The notes below the pieces were generated by a model. The model was not told where the DNA came from and made no database searches. It saw only the letters and a list, made by a program, of their open reading frames with translations. Positions 8,861 through 17,386 of a DNA stretch of 64,000 nucleotides are shown here, piece after piece. The position numbers and the translations under genes were made by a program. Within the stretch, counting starts at the first letter, position 1, and the number at the start of each line of letters is the position of its first letter. The DNA comes from SAR324 cluster bacterium. GTDB taxonomy: Bacteria > SAR324 > NAC60-12. The stretch is from the NCBI GenBank assembly GCA_014382365.1, contig JACNJW010000028.1:62001-126000 (forward strand). The letters are read 5' to 3'.

Positions 8861-9250
8861 ATGTTGAAAAAACAAAACTACAATTATAGTTCTTACTTAA
8901 TTACTTCTCTTCTTTTGCTGTTTATAACAAGTTTAAACACTGCTGGAGCTCAAGAATATGCAACAGACAGGTTGTTTATGAAAGAGTTCAGTAAAACTAA
9001 ATGCCGTACTGCCGCAGAAGCTAAAATCAGTGGTTTGAAGATCAACCGTGTTATGACAAAGGAACAGGAAGCCTTACTAAATCAAAATGTCTGGTCTAAA
9101 TTAAGAGTAAACCTGCCCCTCAGTCCAGGAGAAAAAAGACATCTGCGTAAGATCAAACAACAAGGAATAACCAAAAACAAATTAAGCAGTAAAAAACTCT
9201 GGGCCAGGAAAGCTGCAACATTTAAAAGACTCCGACAAAAATGCAAATAA
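8861..9250 (+). CDS. Small secreted basic hypothetical protein
   Basis: A protein of about 129 residues. MLKKQNYNYSS followed by a hydrophobic stretch and a TAGA-type cleavage site make a Sec signal peptide. The mature part is strongly basic, rich in Lys/Arg, with two Cys residues (KTKCRTA early and the last-but-one position, QKCK) that could form a disulfide. An ATG 33 bases further upstream (8828) is in frame, but that start would put a long polar stretch before the signal peptide. Neither start has a strong ribosome-binding site. The family is unknown. It precedes pheT by about 140 bases. Confidence 0.55.
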   Translation: MLKKQNYNYSSYLITSLLLLFITSLNTAGAQEYATDRLFMKEFSKTKCRTAAEAKISGLKINRVMTKEQEALLNQNVWSKLRVNLPLSPGEKRHLRKIKQQGITKNKLSSKKLWARKAATFKRLRQKCK

Positions 9251-9388
9251 GAACAGTTACTGATCTGACTTGCATTTCCCCCAATTTCCCTTGAAAATAC
9301 TGTGTTGTAAAAGAACGTAATCTTCTTAAGATACGCACATTCATTTTCAGAAAATATTTCACCCTTTCATGAGTACTAGGATTAAAAT

Positions 9389-11866
9389 ATGGCATTGCAA
9401 ACACCCCTGAGTTGGCTACAGGATTTTGTTGAACTGAAACAGTCTCCTGATGATTTGGCAGAGCGCTTGACCACAGCAGGTCTTGAGGTGGAAACTATAG
9501 AAAAAATCGACAAAAACTGGGGTGAATATTGTGTTGTTGGGCAAATCAGAGAGATCCGCAAACATCCAAATGCTGATGCTTTGCATTTAGTTGATGTTGA
9601 ATTTGGTGCAGACAAGCCAATTACACTTGTTACCGGTGCTCCCAACATTGCTGAGATGAAAAACACGTTTCCTGTACCTGCGCCAAAAGTTGCTCTGGCT
9701 CTTTGCGGAGCAATGCTGATCGATGCATACAATGAGGATCGGCCACTTAAAAAACTCAAACCTGCAAAAATTCGCGGAGTTGCATCCGAAGGAATGCTCT
9801 GTTCTGAACTGGAATTAGGACTCAGTGAAGAACATGAAGGCATTTTGATTCTTCCAGAAGATGCACCAGTTGGAACTTTACTGCAGGATTACCTTGGTGA
9901 CACAATTCTGCATTTTGATATAAAAGGTGGATTTAGCCATCTGCTTTCAATGCTGGGAGTCGCACGAGAAGTTTCTGCCTTGACAGGACAGACATTAGAC
10001 AAAAGCAGTTTGCCAGATCTTTCACAACTGGAGGTCCTGGAACAACCATCTTTTGTTGAGCTGGAAATTAATGACACCGATATTTGTCCCCGTTATTCTG
10101 CATTATTAATCAGAAATGTTAAAGTAGGTCCATCTCCATTCTGGATGCAGCAGAGACTACTGCGAATCGGCATGCGTCCCATCAACAATATAGTAGACAT
10201 CACCAACTATGTAATGTTGGAACTAGGTCAGCCGCTACATGCATTTGATTATGATAAATTGATTGCGCGTGCAAATGGAGGGATTCCAAAAATTAGCATC
10301 CGTCGTGCCCAAAAAGGCGAAACACTGTTAACATTGGATGAGGTCGAACGAGAATTAGATTCTGAAATGCTGATGATTACTGACAGTGCAGGCCTGATTG
10401 CCATTGCAGGTGTTATGGGTGGTGGAGATTCAGAGGTTTCTGAATCAACAACAAATGTATTACTGGAGTCTGCTAATTTTGAATTTCTAAATAATCGCCG
10501 TACTGCTCAAATCCTCAAACTAAGAACTGAAGCCAGTGAACGCTTCGGTAAGCGGGTTGATCCTGAGGGGACGTTACTGGCAGGTTTGAGGGCTGCGCTT
10601 TTGATGGTTGAACATGGTTCCGGAACTTTGGAGAAAACTGCCGGAGATCTTTATCCGCAACCGAAGAACAAGATTGTTGTCGAACTGGATCCAATTTATG
10701 TGGAGCGCCTGCTGGGAATTCAGTTATCGATTAAAAAAATTACAGAAATATTGACTTCGTTGGAATTTGAAGTTTCAGGTACAGACATTTTAGAAATTAC
10801 TGTGCCCAGTCACAGAATGGATATCAATATTCCTGCAGATCTAGTTGAAGAAATTGTCAGGGTTTTTGGCTATGAAAATTTGCCTTCTACTCTGCTGGAT
10901 GATGAACTCCCTCCGCAACACAGCAACCACAAACTGGAAGGAACAGAACGCATCCGTGATATTCTTGTAGCTTCCGGAATGGACGAAATAATTTCTTACT
11001 CGATGATGAATCCCATGGATGAGGCTCGTTTACGTCTGGAAGATTCAGTTGATCTGAAACAGTTTGTTCCCCTGAAAAATCCGCTTACACAGGATAGAAG
11101 CCACCTGCGTCGCTCACTACTTCCTGGAGCATTACTAACAGCCCGTACTAATTTGCGGTTTTTAGACAAAGTTGTTTTATTTGAAGTAGGAAGTGTTTTT
11201 CATCCTCGGAAAGCAAAAAAACTGCCTGCTGAACCGCAGCGCCTGTCTTTACTGCTCAGCGGACTACGTAACGCTCAATCGTGGATGGAGCATGTTGAAG
11301 GGAATTATGATTTTTTTGATTTAAAAGGAATCCTGGAACATTTTCTCTCTGCTTTACATCTTGAAGGAATTGAGTGGAAGAAATCCAAAGAACTGCCTTG
11401 CCATCCAGGACGTTGTGCACAGATATTTATCAATGGTGTGCTGCTTGGATTTGCAGGAGAGTTACATCCCAAGATACGCGGCACTTTTGAACTTCCGGAA
11501 CAGCCAGTTTGTATTGCAGAACTGGATTTAGATCTGCTCATCGAACTTGCGGTTAAGAATCATCAAATGGCCTTCATCTCTAATTTCACTCCAATCTTTG
11601 AGGACCTGGCTTTTGTGATGGATTCCAGTTTACCTGTAGAGGCAGTCACTCCAATAATACTGCAAACAGGAAAACCTTTGTTGCGCAAAGCCACACTATT
11701 CGACGTTTATGAAGGAGAACAAGTGGATGCAGGAAAACGCAGTTTGGCATATTCACTAACTTTTCAGGCAACAGACAGAACTCTAACTGATGAAGAGGTC
11801 GGTAAGGTGAGAAACAAAATAATTCGACGGCTGCAGCAGGAATTTCAGGCGACTTTAAGGGGTTGA
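9389..11866 (+). CDS. pheT: Phenylalanyl-tRNA synthetase beta subunit
   Basis: The beta chain of the (alpha-beta)2 enzyme that charges tRNA-Phe and proofreads mischarged tyrosine. The 825 residues show the full bacterial architecture: TPLSWLQDFVEL at the start, an OB-fold tRNA-binding domain at about 40-150, the B3/B4 editing region at about 210-390 (PINNIVDITNYVMLELGQPL, GEGT-like IAGVMGGGDSEVS), B5 at about 405-475, the core with RIRDILVASGMDE, and a C-terminal anticodon-binding FDX-ACB domain at about 735-825. The alpha gene pheS is not upstream as it usually is. pheT is followed 11 bases later by dgkA. Confidence 0.95.
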   Translation: MALQTPLSWLQDFVELKQSPDDLAERLTTAGLEVETIEKIDKNWGEYCVVGQIREIRKHPNADALHLVDVEFGADKPITLVTGAPNIAEMKNTFPVPAPKVALALCGAMLIDAYNEDRPLKKLKPAKIRGVASEGMLCSELELGLSEEHEGILILPEDAPVGTLLQDYLGDTILHFDIKGGFSHLLSMLGVAREVSALTGQTLDKSSLPDLSQLEVLEQPSFVELEINDTDICPRYSALLIRNVKVGPSPFWMQQRLLRIGMRPINNIVDITNYVMLELGQPLHAFDYDKLIARANGGIPKISIRRAQKGETLLTLDEVERELDSEMLMITDSAGLIAIAGVMGGGDSEVSESTTNVLLESANFEFLNNRRTAQILKLRTEASERFGKRVDPEGTLLAGLRAALLMVEHGSGTLEKTAGDLYPQPKNKIVVELDPIYVERLLGIQLSIKKITEILTSLEFEVSGTDILEITVPSHRMDINIPADLVEEIVRVFGYENLPSTLLDDELPPQHSNHKLEGTERIRDILVASGMDEIISYSMMNPMDEARLRLEDSVDLKQFVPLKNPLTQDRSHLRRSLLPGALLTARTNLRFLDKVVLFEVGSVFHPRKAKKLPAEPQRLSLLLSGLRNAQSWMEHVEGNYDFFDLKGILEHFLSALHLEGIEWKKSKELPCHPGRCAQIFINGVLLGFAGELHPKIRGTFELPEQPVCIAELDLDLLIELAVKNHQMAFISNFTPIFEDLAFVMDSSLPVEAVTPIILQTGKPLLRKATLFDVYEGEQVDAGKRSLAYSLTFQATDRTLTDEEVGKVRNKIIRRLQQEFQATLRG

Positions 11867-11877
11867 GAAAATAGCTG

Positions 11878-12243
11878 ATGAAAGCATTACTTCACCTCTG
11901 GAAAGCCTATGGCTTTAGCATACAGGGCTTACGGGACACTTTTAAAAATGAATTGGCTTTTCGTATAGAACTAACTGTTGCCATTGTATTAATTCCAACT
12001 GCACTTCTATTACCTGTTTCGCTAATAAGCAGAGTTTTACTTATCAGTTCCGTTTTGCTGGTTTTAATTGTAGAATTATTGAATACTGGTATTGAAGCAG
12101 TTGTTAATCGAATTTCCACAGAGCAGCATCCGCTTTCTGGACGTGCAAAAGATGCAGGAAGTGCTGCGGTTTTTGTTTCAGCTGTTAATTTGGCCTGCGT
12201 TTGGTGTATCGTTTTGATTGACTTAATTTATAATTATTATTAG
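11878..12243 (+). CDS. dgkA: Diacylglycerol kinase, DgkA type
   Basis: A small integral-membrane kinase that phosphorylates diacylglycerol or undecaprenol at the inner membrane and recycles lipid carriers. The 121 residues hold three hydrophobic helices. The active-site signatures ELLNTGIEAVVNR and SGRAKDAGSAAV correspond to the conserved DgkA segments. It lies between pheT (11 bases) and moaD (4 bases), so the three are probably co-transcribed. Whether the substrate is diacylglycerol or undecaprenol cannot be decided from sequence alone. Confidence 0.92.
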   Translation: MKALLHLWKAYGFSIQGLRDTFKNELAFRIELTVAIVLIPTALLLPVSLISRVLLISSVLLVLIVELLNTGIEAVVNRISTEQHPLSGRAKDAGSAAVFVSAVNLACVWCIVLIDLIYNYY

Positions 12244-12247
12244 ATTT

Positions 12248-12499
12248 GTGCGAATAACTTTGATTTTTTATGCAGTGCTCCAGGAAATCATATCAGAGGA
12301 GCCATTGACATTGGAGGTAGCCGATGAGAGTACTGCAGAGCAAGTAATCGAGCAACTCTCACAGAAGTATCCCAAGGCTGCACCAATCTTGAAAGCAACA
12401 CGACTGGCAAATGAAGATGAGTACGTTGGTAAACAAACTGTACTAACTGAGGATAGCGAATATTGTTTAATACCTCCCGTCAGCGGCGGAAAGTATTAA
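12248..12499 (+). CDS. moaD: Molybdopterin synthase small subunit with C-terminal extension
   Basis: A ubiquitin-fold sulfur carrier that delivers sulfur for molybdopterin synthesis. The 83-residue protein has the MoaD pattern: RITLIFYAVLQEI at the start, a central VIEQLSQKYP helix and the hallmark tail PPVSGG. The reading frame continues for two codons after the Gly-Gly (Lys-Tyr, then TAA), so the activated terminal glycine would not be exposed without processing. The start is GTG four bases after dgkA. moaC is 20 kb away on the other strand; moaE, moaA and a MoeB-type activating enzyme are not in the window. Confidence 0.85.
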   Translation: MRITLIFYAVLQEIISEEPLTLEVADESTAEQVIEQLSQKYPKAAPILKATRLANEDEYVGKQTVLTEDSEYCLIPPVSGGKY

Positions 12500-12538
12500 T
12501 TTATCAGAAATCAATGAACAGTGTCTGCGAGAGTGAGT

Positions 12539-14785
12539 ATGTCTAAAATTACTAAATCTCAAATTGCAGTTGGTATTTTTTGGCTGGAGATCCCGGAGGC
12601 AGATTTATACGTACTCTGCGGATGTCCTGCTGACAGTGTCAAGCACTTGATGAAGGCTGGAAAAATACGTGAGCTCGATCGAGATGTCGGTTCCTTAGAG
12701 CCTGGATCTGGATCTTTTCAACATTCGCACGGCACAGTTTTGACTGAATCTGGTCCAAATGCCATACTCCTTTCTGATTTAAGCGTTCAAAATGGAGATT
12801 TTGCCAATTTAGCAGAGTTTCCTGTACTACAAATGCTCTACCGTCAAGGCATGCTTTTGCCTGATCACCCCAACAATACCGGTGCAAAACCACTACTAAT
12901 TGGTCGGGATAATGTGGTTACTGCACAAATGAAATACATCTACAGGGGCAACTATGGTTTGACAAGTCTGAATGAGATTGTTGATGCTGGAGTGCCTCTG
13001 GAGCAGGCTGAAGAAATGATGCGCATCAAACTCTACTTCGCCTTTGGTGCAATTCATCCCAGTAGCGATCTGCTGGAAGCTGTCATAGTTGAAAATAAAT
13101 CCATCGAAATCAGGAACAATGTTTTTGTAGAGAGAAAAAGCATTAACTGCTACGAATTCACATATCAGGATGAAAGTGTAGAAGTTAACCTTAACCTGGA
13201 AAAAAATGAAAGCTACGAGACACCTTATGAACTGGAAAACCATCACTTCAAACGAGAATATTTCTCCATAGTTCATACCGGTGAAGGAGACGGTTGGGAT
13301 ATAAATCGCCCTTGTATGGCCAGCGTTTTGAGTTTTCAAGGAAAAATTTATTTAATTGATGTAGGACCAAACATAGCTCATACACTTAACTCAATCGGGG
13401 TTGATGTCAATGAAATAGAGGGGATTTTCCATACACACGCTCATGATGATCATTTTGCAGGCTTGACTTCATTAATCAGAGCTAATCACAGGATTAAGTA
13501 TTATTCCACCTCTTTAGTCCGTGCATCTGTAACCAAGAAGCTTTGTTCACTAATGTCAATTGATCAAGACACCTTTAAGAATTATTTTGAGGTTTGTGAT
13601 CTGGAGTTTGATCTCTGGAACAACATAAACGGTTTGGAAGTTCGACCTGTCTATTCTCCACATCCTGTAGAAACAAATATTTTGTTTTTCAGAACACTTT
13701 GGGAAACAGGTTATGCAACATACGCTCATTTGGCAGACGTTTCATCTAAGGCCGTTTTAAAAAAAATGGTTCAAGATAATAAAAACCTGCCTGGCATCAG
13801 TTCAAAGTTACTGAAAAAAGTTTGGCAAGACTACTTAAGTCCGGTTCATGTTAAGAAAATTGATATTGGCGGTGGTATGATTCACGGAGTGGCACAAGAC
13901 TTTAAAAGCGACAAGTCAGACAAAATTATTTTGGCACATACAGCTCACAAATTGACTCAAGATGAAAAAATTATAGGCTGTGGAGTTACTTTTGGTAGTA
14001 ACGATGTCCTGATTGAAGGACATGAGGATTATGCTATGGAATTTGGAGGTAAATATTTACGCGGTTATTATCCAAATGTGGAGGATAGCGAAATACACAT
14101 GCTGCTGAACTGTGAACGTGAATCAGTAAATGCAGGAACTATTTTACTCAGAGACCAGGAAATTCCTGATCATGTCAGTTTGGTACTAACAGGTGTTGCC
14201 GAATTACTTTCTGCTCGAGATAAAACCAGTTACCCGTTGTCAAGTGGCTCTCTTGTTGGTGATTTGGCCGTTCTTTTTGGTTTTAAAAGTAAAGGTACTT
14301 ATCGAGCCTTGAGTAATATTGAAACTCTTAAAATTCCGGCAATACTGTTCAAAGAATTTGCAAATCGAAATCAACTTCTAAAACTCATTAAAAATACACA
14401 GAAGATGATCGAATTTTTACAACAAACCTGGTTATTTGGAGAATCGATTTCATCACCGGTCCTTAGTCAAATTGCTCAAAACATGACGCTCAATAAATAC
14501 AATAAAGATGAAAAGATAAAGTGCGATGGTTTGCAAATTGTAAAAAAAGGGAAAGTAGAATTAAGCAGCCGAAAAAATAGCATCATGAAAGTTCAACCAC
14601 TACTGAAGGAAGGCAAATTTTGGGGAGGTGACAAGTTAATATCTAAAGGAAACAAATCACTTACCGCCAAGGCTGCTACTTTGACGGAAGTCTATATTAT
14701 TACTGATGTCGAAATACTACTCCAGATTCCGATTGTCCGCTGGAAATTGCTTGAAGCCAAAGAAAAACGCGAAAAGATGATCTAA
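12539..14785 (+). CDS. Metallo-beta-lactamase / cyclic-nucleotide-binding fusion, probable cAMP/cGMP phosphodiesterase
   Basis: About 748 residues in three parts. The first about 240 residues are a non-catalytic region starting GIFWLEIPEADLYVLCGCPA. A metallo-beta-lactamase core follows, with the metal motif HTHAHDDHFAG near residue 300, a further ligand region HLADVS and IDIGGGMIHG. The last about 220 residues look like one or two cyclic-nucleotide-binding folds, with SSGSLVGDLAVLFGFKSKGTYRA. This arrangement matches proteins annotated as cAMP/cGMP-dependent 3',5'-cyclic nucleotide phosphodiesterases, in which binding of the nucleotide stimulates its hydrolysis. Activity here is inferred. 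I chose ATG 12539; an in-frame GTG at 12521 is possible but has no Shine-Dalgarno. Confidence 0.7.
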   Translation: MSKITKSQIAVGIFWLEIPEADLYVLCGCPADSVKHLMKAGKIRELDRDVGSLEPGSGSFQHSHGTVLTESGPNAILLSDLSVQNGDFANLAEFPVLQMLYRQGMLLPDHPNNTGAKPLLIGRDNVVTAQMKYIYRGNYGLTSLNEIVDAGVPLEQAEEMMRIKLYFAFGAIHPSSDLLEAVIVENKSIEIRNNVFVERKSINCYEFTYQDESVEVNLNLEKNESYETPYELENHHFKREYFSIVHTGEGDGWDINRPCMASVLSFQGKIYLIDVGPNIAHTLNSIGVDVNEIEGIFHTHAHDDHFAGLTSLIRANHRIKYYSTSLVRASVTKKLCSLMSIDQDTFKNYFEVCDLEFDLWNNINGLEVRPVYSPHPVETNILFFRTLWETGYATYAHLADVSSKAVLKKMVQDNKNLPGISSKLLKKVWQDYLSPVHVKKIDIGGGMIHGVAQDFKSDKSDKIILAHTAHKLTQDEKIIGCGVTFGSNDVLIEGHEDYAMEFGGKYLRGYYPNVEDSEIHMLLNCERESVNAGTILLRDQEIPDHVSLVLTGVAELLSARDKTSYPLSSGSLVGDLAVLFGFKSKGTYRALSNIETLKIPAILFKEFANRNQLLKLIKNTQKMIEFLQQTWLFGESISSPVLSQIAQNMTLNKYNKDEKIKCDGLQIVKKGKVELSSRKNSIMKVQPLLKEGKFWGGDKLISKGNKSLTAKAATLTEVYIITDVEILLQIPIVRWKLLEAKEKREKMI

Positions 14786-14797
14786 ATAGAGAGAGAA

Positions 14798-15577
14798 TTA
14801 CAGACTTACAATTGAATCTGAGCACTGACAAGCTTGCTGGTTTAGTATCTTACTGAAGATATCCAAAAACATCATGTTTACTTTTTCTTTATTACTGGCA
14901 AGTATCTCCTCTATTTTATCGAATTGAATTGCTCCACTTTCCATTCCAGTTGCCATATTTACCACAAATCCCACGGAGGCATAACACATGCCTAATTCTT
15001 TTGCCAAAATCACTTCAGGAACACTAGTCATGCCAACAACATCAGCCCCCCATTGCCGCATAATTTTTATTTCTGCTTCAGTTTCAAAACGTGGTCCCTC
15101 TGTACAAATATAAACAGCAGCACCAGCTAATTTAAGACCATGCAGCTTCGCTGTTTCAAGGAGTTGTTTCCTCAAATTACAACAATATGGATCATCCATA
15201 TTGACATGCTTCACACCTGCTGAGCCGCCCTCAAAAAAAGTAAGTGGACGTTGTTTTGTCGTATCAATAAAATCGGAAATTACAACTAGAGAACCCGTTG
15301 GATAATCTGGATTTAACGAGCCTACTGCTGCAGTGGCAAATATCTGTTGAACTCCAAGCTCATGCAGAGCTTTGATGTTGGCACGGTAATTTATTAAATG
15401 GGGAGGGATTCCATGTTGTTTTCCATGGCGGGGAAGGAAAACTACCTGTTTTCCCTGGACTTCAGCAATCTCTACTTCGACACCCCCATATTCCGTTTGC
15501 ACAGATTTCTGATACGAAGAGAGACTACTGTCATAAACACCAGTACCACCTATAATCGCATATTGGATCGGTTGCAT
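14798..15577 (-). CDS. mtnP: S-methyl-5'-thioadenosine phosphorylase family
   Basis: Splits methylthioadenosine (or a related purine nucleoside) with phosphate to adenine and 5-methylthioribose-1-phosphate, salvaging a by-product of polyamine and AdoMet metabolism. In 259 residues the motifs are clear: IIGGTGVYD at the N-terminus, FLPRHGKQHGIPPHLINYRA for phosphate and sugar contacts, ATAAVGSLNP, and TEGPRFETEAEI followed by GMTSVPEVILAKELG. The GMTSVPE form leaves methylthioinosine or general purine nucleoside phosphorylase activity possible. It is downstream of two tandem micro-genes on the same strand, 44 bases after the second. Confidence 0.85.
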   Translation of the reverse strand: MQPIQYAIIGGTGVYDSSLSSYQKSVQTEYGGVEVEIAEVQGKQVVFLPRHGKQHGIPPHLINYRANIKALHELGVQQIFATAAVGSLNPDYPTGSLVVISDFIDTTKQRPLTFFEGGSAGVKHVNMDDPYCCNLRKQLLETAKLHGLKLAGAAVYICTEGPRFETEAEIKIMRQWGADVVGMTSVPEVILAKELGMCYASVGFVVNMATGMESGAIQFDKIEEILASNKEKVNMMFLDIFSKILNQQACQCSDSIVSL

Positions 15578-15621
15578 GAATCAATTAAGGAAATTTTTAA
15601 AAAACTCTCTGCAAAAGCTCA

Positions 15622-15780
15622 CTAACCCAGAAATGCTGAATCATGTGTTTCGATCCGCTTGAACATATCCTCTGTCAGTAAAATATCACTTTCCAATATT
15701 GGTACCCCAACTGCTTTTTCATAGCGGTGGACCAATATTTTTGCCATTGCTTCATTAATTTGTTCGTTTGAAATATCCAT
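15622..15780 (-). CDS. Micro-protein A, paralogue of the gene just upstream (52 aa)
   Basis: A 52-residue frame starting MDISNEQINEAMAK and ending with TEDMFKRIETHDSAFLG. An AGGA lies five bases before its ATG. It aligns along its whole length with the next gene upstream: shared features are the ISxxQINxAM opening, RYExxVGxPIL, SDIxLTED, ET and DS near the end and a terminal LG. About half the aligned positions are identical. No family is recognised. It sits 44 bases upstream of mtnP on the same strand. Confidence 0.65.
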   Translation of the reverse strand: MDISNEQINEAMAKILVHRYEKAVGVPILESDILLTEDMFKRIETHDSAFLG

Positions 15781-15873
15781 TTTTATCCTAATTATTGGCG
15801 TTGGGCTTAAAATTAATTTAAATCCAACTTACGGGAATGCTGTTTTTTGCTACACATTCTGCTATCAGATTGG

Positions 15874-16047
15874 CTATCCCAGTAAGTCTGAATCACTTGT
15901 TTCGACCATCTCCAACGTATCCTCTGTCAACCAAATATCACTACCCAATATTGGCTCACCTACAACACGTTCATAACGTCGAATTGATCCTCCCCGATCC
16001 ATAAATCGAGTCATTGCCTGATTGATTTGATCACGTGAAATACTCAT
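15874..16047 (-). CDS. Micro-protein B, paralogue of the gene just downstream (57 aa)
   Basis: A 57-residue frame starting MSISRDQINQAMTRFMD, with an AGGAG ribosome-binding site eight bases before its ATG. It shares the end-to-end pattern of micro-protein A but carries a five-residue insertion after the first helix (around RGGSI). An amphipathic N-terminal helix, a central RRYERVVGEPILGSD and an acidic C-terminus are visible. It lies 93 bases upstream of micro-protein A. The conserved pair, both with good ribosome-binding sites, argues strongly for real genes. The function is unknown. Confidence 0.65.
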   Translation of the reverse strand: MSISRDQINQAMTRFMDRGGSIRRYERVVGEPILGSDIWLTEDTLEMVETSDSDLLG

Positions 16048-16521
16048 AATGTAATCTCCTAAGTAATTGATATATTATATATTGTTTAGCTAGCATAAAA
16101 TGATAATAAATGCTGCTTATTTAACTTTTTGCAATTTACAGACCAGAGGAAATTATTAATAATTTCTCCTTTGCGTATAATTAGTGTTATGCCAAGCAAA
16201 ACATGCCTTTCTAGTGCCATCAGTCAAAACACTTCTGAAGCCGCATTCTCCCAGATGCCTATTCCAAGCCCATTTGCTGGAGTATCAGTGCAATTAAGCG
16301 ATCTGTTCACAACGCATTCATAAAGGACGTTGAGTAAACTTCATCGACATTTTCCCTGAAAACATGAGGCTTAAAATGACATGTATTTTTTTTAGTAACA
16401 ATTGAGAATGTCTCTCAATAATTTGAATGAATTGCTATTTTACGGCATGTTGATTGTATTACCAAATAATGATCGCAACACAAATTCTGCTGTTTAACTT
16501 TATTTTACTTGAATAAGAGCA
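16048..16521. other. Spacer between micro-gene pair and trpC-like gene
   Basis: A 474-base AT-rich divergent spacer. A 64-codon plus-strand frame at 16129-16323 has no ribosome-binding site and a composition unlike the neighbouring proteins. I see no RNA gene, operator or terminator that I can support. Confidence 0.45.
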
Positions 16522-17361
16522 ATGAGAACATTTTTAGACAGGTTACACGATCTAAAACAAAAAGAGATTACGAAACGAATAAATGAAGTACCAGAAAAAC
16601 AACTGCGTGCAAAAGCAGAAATTCTTGAGAGTGCACCAGAATTTAGAACTTGTCTGCTTCGAGAAAAGAACAAAGCTATCTCGCTGATTGCAGAGGTAAA
16701 ATCAAGAGCGCCCGGACGTAATAATGTTGAAAGTCTGGAGTTGGATGATGTGGTCTCTGATTATGAGACAGGCGGTGCAAAAGCTATTTCAGTGCTTACA
16801 GATGAGACCTGGTTTGGTGGTTCTCTTGAAACACTGGAAAAAGTCAGTAGTATGACTGCATTACCTTTACTGCATAAAGAGTTTATCATTTCTCCCTACC
16901 AGTTACTTGAGGGCCGAACCAGAGGTGCCAGTGCAGCTTTAATATTGGCATATTATTTTCAGGAGAAAGAATTACACCAAATTGTAGAAGAGACAAAACG
17001 TATCGGCCTGGAGGCAGTTGTAGAATGTTCTTTAGTAAATGAATTACCAAGAGCACTTGCGGTTAATCCGGACATTTTGATGATCAATAATCGGGCTATT
17101 GCTGCAATTCCAGAAGACCCTGCAGAAAAATATGATCAGGGCAGCATAGCTGTAATTTCATCGTGGTGGGAGAGTTTTTCTGATTTAAGATCCTGGAAAA
17201 AACAGAGGGGGAAGCTTTTGATCAGTGCGAGTTGTATACATTCTATTCAAGATATCATTAGTTTATCTGCAATTCCTTGTGATGCTGCGCTCATTGGGAA
17301 TGCTGCTATGACTGCAGAGGACCGAATTCAGTTTTTGCAGTCTCTTAACAAAACTGCATAA
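16522..17361 (+). CDS. trpC: Divergent indole-3-glycerol-phosphate synthase homologue
   Basis: A TIM-barrel protein of 279 residues in the family that closes CdRP to indole-glycerol phosphate in tryptophan synthesis. Recognisable segments are ISLIAEVKSRAPG (usually ..EIKxxSPS), AISVLTDETWFGGSLE, LPLLHKEFIISPYQLLE, EAVVECS, MINNR and a final LIGNAAM. The lysines of EVK and HKEF, the Glu of VVE and NNR are kept. Two active-site elements differ: the SPS phosphate loop has become RAPGR, and the usual SESGI reads SASCI, which loses the catalytic Glu. No other trp gene is nearby. It is either a fast-diverged synthase or a paralogue with another reaction. The next gene begins 25 bases later. Confidence 0.65.
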   Translation: MRTFLDRLHDLKQKEITKRINEVPEKQLRAKAEILESAPEFRTCLLREKNKAISLIAEVKSRAPGRNNVESLELDDVVSDYETGGAKAISVLTDETWFGGSLETLEKVSSMTALPLLHKEFIISPYQLLEGRTRGASAALILAYYFQEKELHQIVEETKRIGLEAVVECSLVNELPRALAVNPDILMINNRAIAAIPEDPAEKYDQGSIAVISSWWESFSDLRSWKKQRGKLLISASCIHSIQDIISLSAIPCDAALIGNAAMTAEDRIQFLQSLNKTA

Positions 17362-17386
17362 ACATTAAAGCCTGAAAAACATTAAT

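Noticed and set aside
12896..13339. 147-codon minus-strand frame inside the phosphodiesterase-like gene
   Set aside because: It lies wholly within a strongly supported gene on the other strand, has no ribosome-binding site and has Phe/Val/Ile-rich shadow composition.
16129..16323. 64-codon plus-strand frame in the spacer before the trpC-like gene
   Set aside because: No ribosome-binding site, and Ser/Pro/Ile-rich composition without a domain or signal.
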